A stretch of 10,927 nucleotides of DNA from contig CALKJV010000155.1 in the NCBI GenBank assembly GCA_937995505.1, positions 1-10,927 on the forward strand, given 5' to 3'. A program made the position numbers and the translations under genes. Position 1 is the first letter of the stretch. Every line of letters starts with the position of its first letter. Positions 6,690-10,927 of this stretch are shown here, piece after piece. The notes beneath the pieces are model-generated. The model ran no database searches. It had not been told where the DNA came from and worked only from the letters and a program-made list of their open reading frames with translations. The stretch is from an uncultured Bacteroidia bacterium (lineage in GTDB: Bacteria; Bacteroidota; Bacteroidia; SpSt-205).

Positions 6690-9479
6690 TTAGGGTTTTC
6701 CTCCTAAAAACAAATAGTTCAGCGCCCGAAGCTGTAAAAGCAGCCACAAGCCCACACCCATGAGGCCTAAGATAATGAGGTTGTAGCGATAGGTAGGCCA
6801 GCAGCTGCCTGCGAAGCATTGCGTCGCAGCGAAAAACGGCACATAGTATCCCTCTCGCTGGGTAATATAGGCGGGTTCATAGAGACGCGAGAAAGCCCCT
6901 TCTTTGCGGAGGATCTTTTGGGTAGATTGTGTAGCCAAGGCCACTTCCTCTAAAGCGCTATTGTGATAAGCGAGACGTACGCTTGGAGGGATCTCCTGCT
7001 CTGCTAGAGCTAAGCGACTGCTGGTGATTTGGAGGTTTCGTCTAAGTAGCCCCTCTAACTGCTCCATTGACGCAGCTCCCCAAGTGTGTAGATAAGCTGC
7101 GGTGTCTCCTTCGCTGCGGATGACGGGCAGGGCATACAAGAGGTGGTAGCGCAAGCGCGACTGTTCGGCTTTGAGGGGATACAGCTGGCGCATGTAGGGG
7201 TTTTGGGTGAAATGCAGGACGACCTGCGCTTCGTAGGCCCAGCGGGTGATAGCTAGGTCGGCTAGCAGAGGCACGGGGCGGCTTCCTCGTAGGTCTGGGT
7301 TGAAGCGATCAAAGGGAATGACCGCTCCACTGAGCACAAGCTGGGGGATAATCAGAATGGGGATGAGCACATATACAGGGACCGGATGCGTGAAAGTGTC
7401 GGAGAGGTTCAGGGCAATGAGGTTACTTAGCACGGCCACGACAAAGAGAATCAGCCACGTCTCACCCCATAAGGCGGTGTGCTGGAGGAGGAGCGATGCA
7501 CTAGCCCAATAGAGGGTTACTTGGAGGGCCGAGAAAAGAAAAGTCCAGAAGAGTTTCGCGTGGAGGTAGCTGGTCCAGCTGAGGTGGAGGAAAGCTTCTC
7601 GGAGGCGAATCTTACGGTCGCGCAGGAGCTCCTCGGCGGGGGAAAGCATACCGAGAAAGAGCACCGCCAAAAGGTGCGTGAAAAGGGCTGTAGGGAGATT
7701 GTCGTTTTCATAGAGGGTGTACGGCTGGTCGGGGGGGTGATAGCGCAGCGTGAAACCCACGATGAAGCCCAAAGCCGGTGCCGCCAGAAGCAGAGCCAGG
7801 GTAGCTGTACGGGTGCGCAGCTTGCGCAGGCCTTCGCGGGCCCACAGCACGAGAAACTGTCGCAGCCGAGAAGCCGGTGGGTGGGGTTTGGGGGTAGGTA
7901 CTTCAATTTGGGTCTTTGGGGGAGTGTAGTCTCGCCAAAAAATCTGATACCATCGCTCAGGGGGGATATTGCGTTGGGGGGAGGGCTGCCCCTGCTCGTC
8001 TAAGCGGCGCTGCTGGATGATATCAAAGAGGGCTTCAGGTTCTACGCGACGGCAGCTCGGGCACTCAATCTGCTCACTTTCCGCAAAGCCCGCCGCCCTT
8101 CGGAAATGCGATAGAGCCGCCAGAGGCGCCCCCCAAAAAATTGTATAGCCCCCCTCGTCCAAAAATAGAAGCTGGTCTAGCTTTTTGTAGATGTCTGAAG
8201 AGGGCTGATGCAGGGTGAAAAACACGATTCGCCCTTCTCGGGCTAGCGATTGGAGGATTTCTACAATCTGTAAGGCATCGGAAGAAGACAACCCCGAAGT
8301 GGGTTCATCTACGAAAAGGACTAGGGGTTGTCGTACGAGCTCAAGGGCGATATTGACTCGTTTGCGCTGGCCGCCGCTGATGGTGGGGTTGAGAGGCGAA
8401 CCCACCGGAAGGTCTGCGATTGGGAGCAGACCCAGGGCCTTGAGCACTGTCTCGGTGGCTTCGTGCGCCTCTGTATCATCGGCATAAGCTAGACGAGCAG
8501 CGTAATAGACATTTTCTCGCACGGTGAGCTCTTCAATCAGGAGGTCTTCTTGGGGTACGTATCCGAGCAGGCCTTGGATATGGCGGGATTCTTGGTGGAT
8601 GTCTCGGCCGTTGAGGTACACGCGTCCACTGCTTGGCTTGAGCTGACCGCTGAGCAGCTTGAGAAGGGTACTCTTCCCGGCGCCGCTGGGTCCCATGATG
8701 CCAACTAAGCGCCCCTGTACCACCTCAAAAGACACAGGATGGATAGCGGTCTGCCCACTACGAAACTTATACGATACCCGCCGAGTCTCCCATAAAAGCC
8801 GCTGCTGAAAAGGGGCCGGCCGAAACTGCTCCAAGACCTCCTTGTAGGTGAGCGTGTAGCCTTTCACTCGCAGAAGGGCCCCCTCCGCAAATACCCGTAT
8901 CACATCTCCATGAATCCATAGCCCATTCAGGTGCCCTTCCATCTGCGGGCCTACGAGCCGCATCAGAAGGAGATTTACCTTCGGTAAGTAAAGAAAGGCT
9001 ACATACCCGGGCAACGGTAGCTGGAGGCGGCGAATATGTTCGGCTACTTCTTTTTCCGTAGCCCCCACAATCAAAAGCTGGGGCGAGTCAATGGTTCGTA
9101 GGCGTGAAGTCTGCGCAAAGTGCTGTAAAAGATACTTATCCTCTTCTGCAATCTCAAAGGTACTCGCCATCTCCTCCAGAAACTGCTCTTCTTCTAAGCG
9201 AAACTGCTTATCTGCATGGGCCAGCTGCATCACATATGCATACAACAGATAGCGTAAGGGCCGGGAAAGCTGCTGGGTTATAGACTTCAGCAAAATCTTC
9301 GGCTGGAGCTCCGAGGGGCGAGCTATGTAGGTCTGAAGCTTCTCTAACTCTAAATTAGGGTCTACGCCCAGCTCTCGGAGTAACTGCCTTAGGACGGCTT
9401 CCTCTTTGGCGGAGAAGCTACCGTGCAGCGTGAAGTAAGCCAGGGTGCGCGTGAGCCCATCCAGTAGGACCTCTTGCAT
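6690..9479 (-). CDS. ABCG-type ABC transporter fused to an N-terminal TerB-like domain
   Basis: A 929-residue single-chain half-transporter. Domains: an N-terminal helical region (1-125) with TerB-like character, best at AYVMQLAHADKQFRLEEEQF (81-100); a beta-rich linker region (130-220) of unknown type, in the place where related fusions may carry an FHA domain; an ABC domain (about 230-460) with Walker A GPSGAGKST (263-271), Q-loop Q310, signature SGGQRKR (368-374), Walker B LVLFVDEP (386-393) and switch H424; then an ABC-2 type membrane part. Likely membrane segments lie near 558-577, 597-616, 643-665, 674-692, 699-722 and 898-921, with a large probably extracytoplasmic loop (723-897) before the last. 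All ATPase residues are present, so it should be active, probably as a dimer. Substrate unknown; ABCG-like exporters of lipids are relatives. Cys pairs CPSC (473-476) and C888/C893 are notable. ATG 9479 is preferred to a TTG at 9488. It lies 11 bp from rel and 2 bp from the prenyltransferase. Confidence 0.88.
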   Translation of the reverse strand: MQEVLLDGLTRTLAYFTLHGSFSAKEEAVLRQLLRELGVDPNLELEKLQTYIARPSELQPKILLKSITQQLSRPLRYLLYAYVMQLAHADKQFRLEEEQFLEEMASTFEIAEEDKYLLQHFAQTSRLRTIDSPQLLIVGATEKEVAEHIRRLQLPLPGYVAFLYLPKVNLLLMRLVGPQMEGHLNGLWIHGDVIRVFAEGALLRVKGYTLTYKEVLEQFRPAPFQQRLLWETRRVSYKFRSGQTAIHPVSFEVVQGRLVGIMGPSGAGKSTLLKLLSGQLKPSSGRVYLNGRDIHQESRHIQGLLGYVPQEDLLIEELTVRENVYYAARLAYADDTEAHEATETVLKALGLLPIADLPVGSPLNPTISGGQRKRVNIALELVRQPLVLFVDEPTSGLSSSDALQIVEILQSLAREGRIVFFTLHQPSSDIYKKLDQLLFLDEGGYTIFWGAPLAALSHFRRAAGFAESEQIECPSCRRVEPEALFDIIQQRRLDEQGQPSPQRNIPPERWYQIFWRDYTPPKTQIEVPTPKPHPPASRLRQFLVLWAREGLRKLRTRTATLALLLAAPALGFIVGFTLRYHPPDQPYTLYENDNLPTALFTHLLAVLFLGMLSPAEELLRDRKIRLREAFLHLSWTSYLHAKLFWTFLFSALQVTLYWASASLLLQHTALWGETWLILFVVAVLSNLIALNLSDTFTHPVPVYVLIPILIIPQLVLSGAVIPFDRFNPDLRGSRPVPLLADLAITRWAYEAQVVLHFTQNPYMRQLYPLKAEQSRLRYHLLYALPVIRSEGDTAAYLHTWGAASMEQLEGLLRRNLQITSSRLALAEQEIPPSVRLAYHNSALEEVALATQSTQKILRKEGAFSRLYEPAYITQREGYYVPFFAATQCFAGSCWPTYRYNLIILGLMGVGLWLLLQLRALNYLFLGGKP

Positions 9480-9485
9480 GCAGGG

Positions 9486-9493
9486 CAAGTTTA
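9486..9493 (-). promoter_or_regulatory. Degenerate -7-like box before the ABC gene (TAAACTTG)
   Basis: On the minus strand TAAACTTG differs by one base from TAnnTTTG and ends 6 nt before ATG 9479; its TAA is the stop codon of rel. The spacing agrees with the other three boxes, but no -33 element is evident and chance cannot be excluded. Confidence 0.2.
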
Positions 9494-10927
9494 GCTATTT
9501 ATGGTGGCCTGATAGCGTTCTATGCGCATTAGCCCTCGGATGTCAGCTAATGCCCGTATTACCCCGAGAAGCTCTGCTTCGTTATACACATAAAACTCTA
9601 TCACTCCTTGAAAGTAAGAAGCTTTGCCCTCAATGCGGATAGATCGTATATTCTTTCGCTTACGGAGGGAAAGTACTTTGACAATATCTAAAAGCATGCC
9701 TTGGCGGTCTTCGCCCTCTAAGAGCAGCGCAGCGAGAAAGGGTTTCTGTGGTGTGGAGAGCCACCGCAGTGGACGCACCTTAGCGCTATCTAGGGAGAGA
9801 AGCCGCTGGATTTCCTTGCAGGTCGTTCTGTGGATAATAAGCCCTTCGCTCGTTACGTACCCCATGACGGCATCAAAGGGAATGGGATAACAGCAGGTAG
9901 CGTAAGTGTGTTTTTCTTCTAAAAGACCTATTTCGGGGGCACCGCTGAGAATCCCCAACTGCATAGAGAGCTGGTCTATAATCGGTGTGGCCCCCTGGGA
10001 AAGTCGCTTAAGACGGATAAAGTTTTGGATGGTAGTAAGCTCTACGCTATGTGTGCCCAATCGGTAGAGAAGCTCTTCCAGGTTAGGTAAGCGCAAATAC
10101 CAGAGGAGTTCTCGGATGATAGGGTCGTCTTGGCGCAATCCTAAGTGTCGCAATCGCCACTCAAAGATAGTCCGGCCTTTCTCAATAGCCTGTTTGCGCT
10201 GCTGCTTGAGGTATTCGCGGATCTTGAGGCGGGCTCGGCCGGTCTTGGCGAAGCTCAATTGCTCTTCGGTGGGTTCGGATCGTTCGCTAGTGAGGATTTC
10301 TACTTGGTCTGCGTTTTGGAGGACATAGTTTAGGAGCACGGGCCGTCCATTGACCTTAGCGGCTATAGCATGACGCCCGATCTCCGAATGAATCTCATAC
10401 GCAAAGTCTAACGCTGTAGCCCCAGCAGGTAAGACTTTCAATTCGCCTTTCGGAGTAAAGACGTACACTTCCTCATGGGCTAAGTCAGGTTGTAGCTCTT
10501 GGAGGAGGTCTATGCTGGAGAGGTCTGGATTTTCCAGCAGGCTGCGTATGCGACTAAGCCATCGCTCTAAGGCTTCGTCGTAAGCGGTGGGATGCCCATT
10601 TTGGGTCGATTTATAGCGCCAGTGAGCGACGAGACCATACTCTGCGGCCTCATGCATGCGGCGCGAACGGATCTGGACCTCTACCCACTTTCCCTCTGGG
10701 CCCATGACGGTAATGTGGAGGGCTTCGTAGCCTGTGGCCTTCGGATGAGAGATCCAATCCCTGAGCCGTTGGAGATTCGGTCTATACAGGCTAGTAATGA
10801 GAGAATAGACTCGCCAACAGTCGGCCTTCTCTCGCTCGGGCGGCGAATCTAAAATGATCCGTATGGCAAAAATATCATACACTTCCTCAAAGGGCACGCC
10901 TTGCCGCTGCATCTTTTGGTAAATAGA
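9491..10927 (-). CDS. rel: (p)ppGpp synthetase RelA/SpoT family, partial (5' end outside window)
   Basis: The last 478 residues of a Rel/SpoT homologue, which makes, and in bifunctional members also degrades, the alarmone (p)ppGpp. Seen, counting from the window edge: the end of the synthetase domain (SIYQKM at 1-6, VYDIFAIRIIL at 16-26, GYEALHI at 66-72, VEVQIR at 82-87, MHEAAEYGLVAHWRYK at 91-106); TGS domain from about 152 (EEVYVFTPKGELKVLPAGAT) to 214; a helical stretch; the conserved Cys region TCCYPIP (344-350) through HRTTC (366-370); and a C-terminal ACT domain (about 396-472, GEDRQGMLLDIVKVLS). The frame runs open to the edge, so the gene continues outside; the HD hydrolase domain and the RxKD/ExDD motif that separate Rel from RelA lie beyond the window, so bifunctionality is not decidable here. 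It is the first visible gene of the minus-strand run, ending 11 bp before the ABC gene. Bacteroidota usually carry one or two such long homologues. Confidence 0.95.
   Translation of the reverse strand, partial: SIYQKMQRQGVPFEEVYDIFAIRIILDSPPEREKADCWRVYSLITSLYRPNLQRLRDWISHPKATGYEALHITVMGPEGKWVEVQIRSRRMHEAAEYGLVAHWRYKSTQNGHPTAYDEALERWLSRIRSLLENPDLSSIDLLQELQPDLAHEEVYVFTPKGELKVLPAGATALDFAYEIHSEIGRHAIAAKVNGRPVLLNYVLQNADQVEILTSERSEPTEEQLSFAKTGRARLKIREYLKQQRKQAIEKGRTIFEWRLRHLGLRQDDPIIRELLWYLRLPNLEELLYRLGTHSVELTTIQNFIRLKRLSQGATPIIDQLSMQLGILSGAPEIGLLEEKHTYATCCYPIPFDAVMGYVTSEGLIIHRTTCKEIQRLLSLDSAKVRPLRWLSTPQKPFLAALLLEGEDRQGMLLDIVKVLSLRKRKNIRSIRIEGKASYFQGVIEFYVYNEAELLGVIRALADIRGLMRIERYQATINS

Noticed and set aside
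6700..6705. AGGAGG on the minus strand upstream of the prenyl synthase as a Shine-Dalgarno site
   Set aside because: It is a Gly-Gly codon pair of the ABC gene, stands 12 nt from the ATG, which is too far, and Bacteroidota rarely use Shine-Dalgarno pairing.
7479..8003. 174-residue open frame on the plus strand
   Set aside because: Fully antisense to the ABC transporter membrane region; composition is typical of a shadow frame.

Overview
The window looks like a chromosomal segment of a Bacteroidota bacterium with fairly high GC (above half by eye). The phylum call rests on three things. There is a secreted DUF1573 protein with two SCGCT motifs, a hallmark family of this phylum. Two boxes of the Bacteroidota -7 type (TAnnTTTG) lie directly in front of start codons. 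Shine-Dalgarno sites are absent from nearly all starts. A thermophile or hot-spring lineage is possible but is only an impression from the Arg/Leu-rich, compact proteins.

Plus strand, 1-3860: the window opens inside the C-terminal part of a large Type ISP restriction-modification protein (target-recognition end only). After a 51-bp gap come an ATP-grasp ligase and, 5 bp later, an esterase-fold alpha/beta hydrolase. These two form a tight pair of unknown product. A secreted DUF1573 protein with its own promoter-like site follows. A hairpin at 3882-3923 sits between converging transcription units and probably terminates both.

Minus strand, 10927-3950: five genes are packed head to tail in the order rel/spoT (5' end outside the window), a TerB-like/ABCG-type ABC transporter fusion, a long-chain polyprenyl diphosphate synthase, phoH, and a BtuF-like metal/cobalamin-binding fold protein. 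Gaps are 11, 2 and 19 bp, and the last pair overlaps by 29 bp, so this is very likely one transcription unit. It mixes stringent response, membrane transport, quinone side-chain synthesis, an RNA-linked ATPase and a binding protein.

No RNA gene, mobile element, CRISPR array or gene-free stretch above 300 bp is visible. The points most worth a second look are the uncharacterised ATP-grasp/esterase pair beside a restriction-modification gene, the apparent leaderless starts (a -7 box 6-7 nt before ATG), and the large TerB-ABC fusion inside a rel operon.
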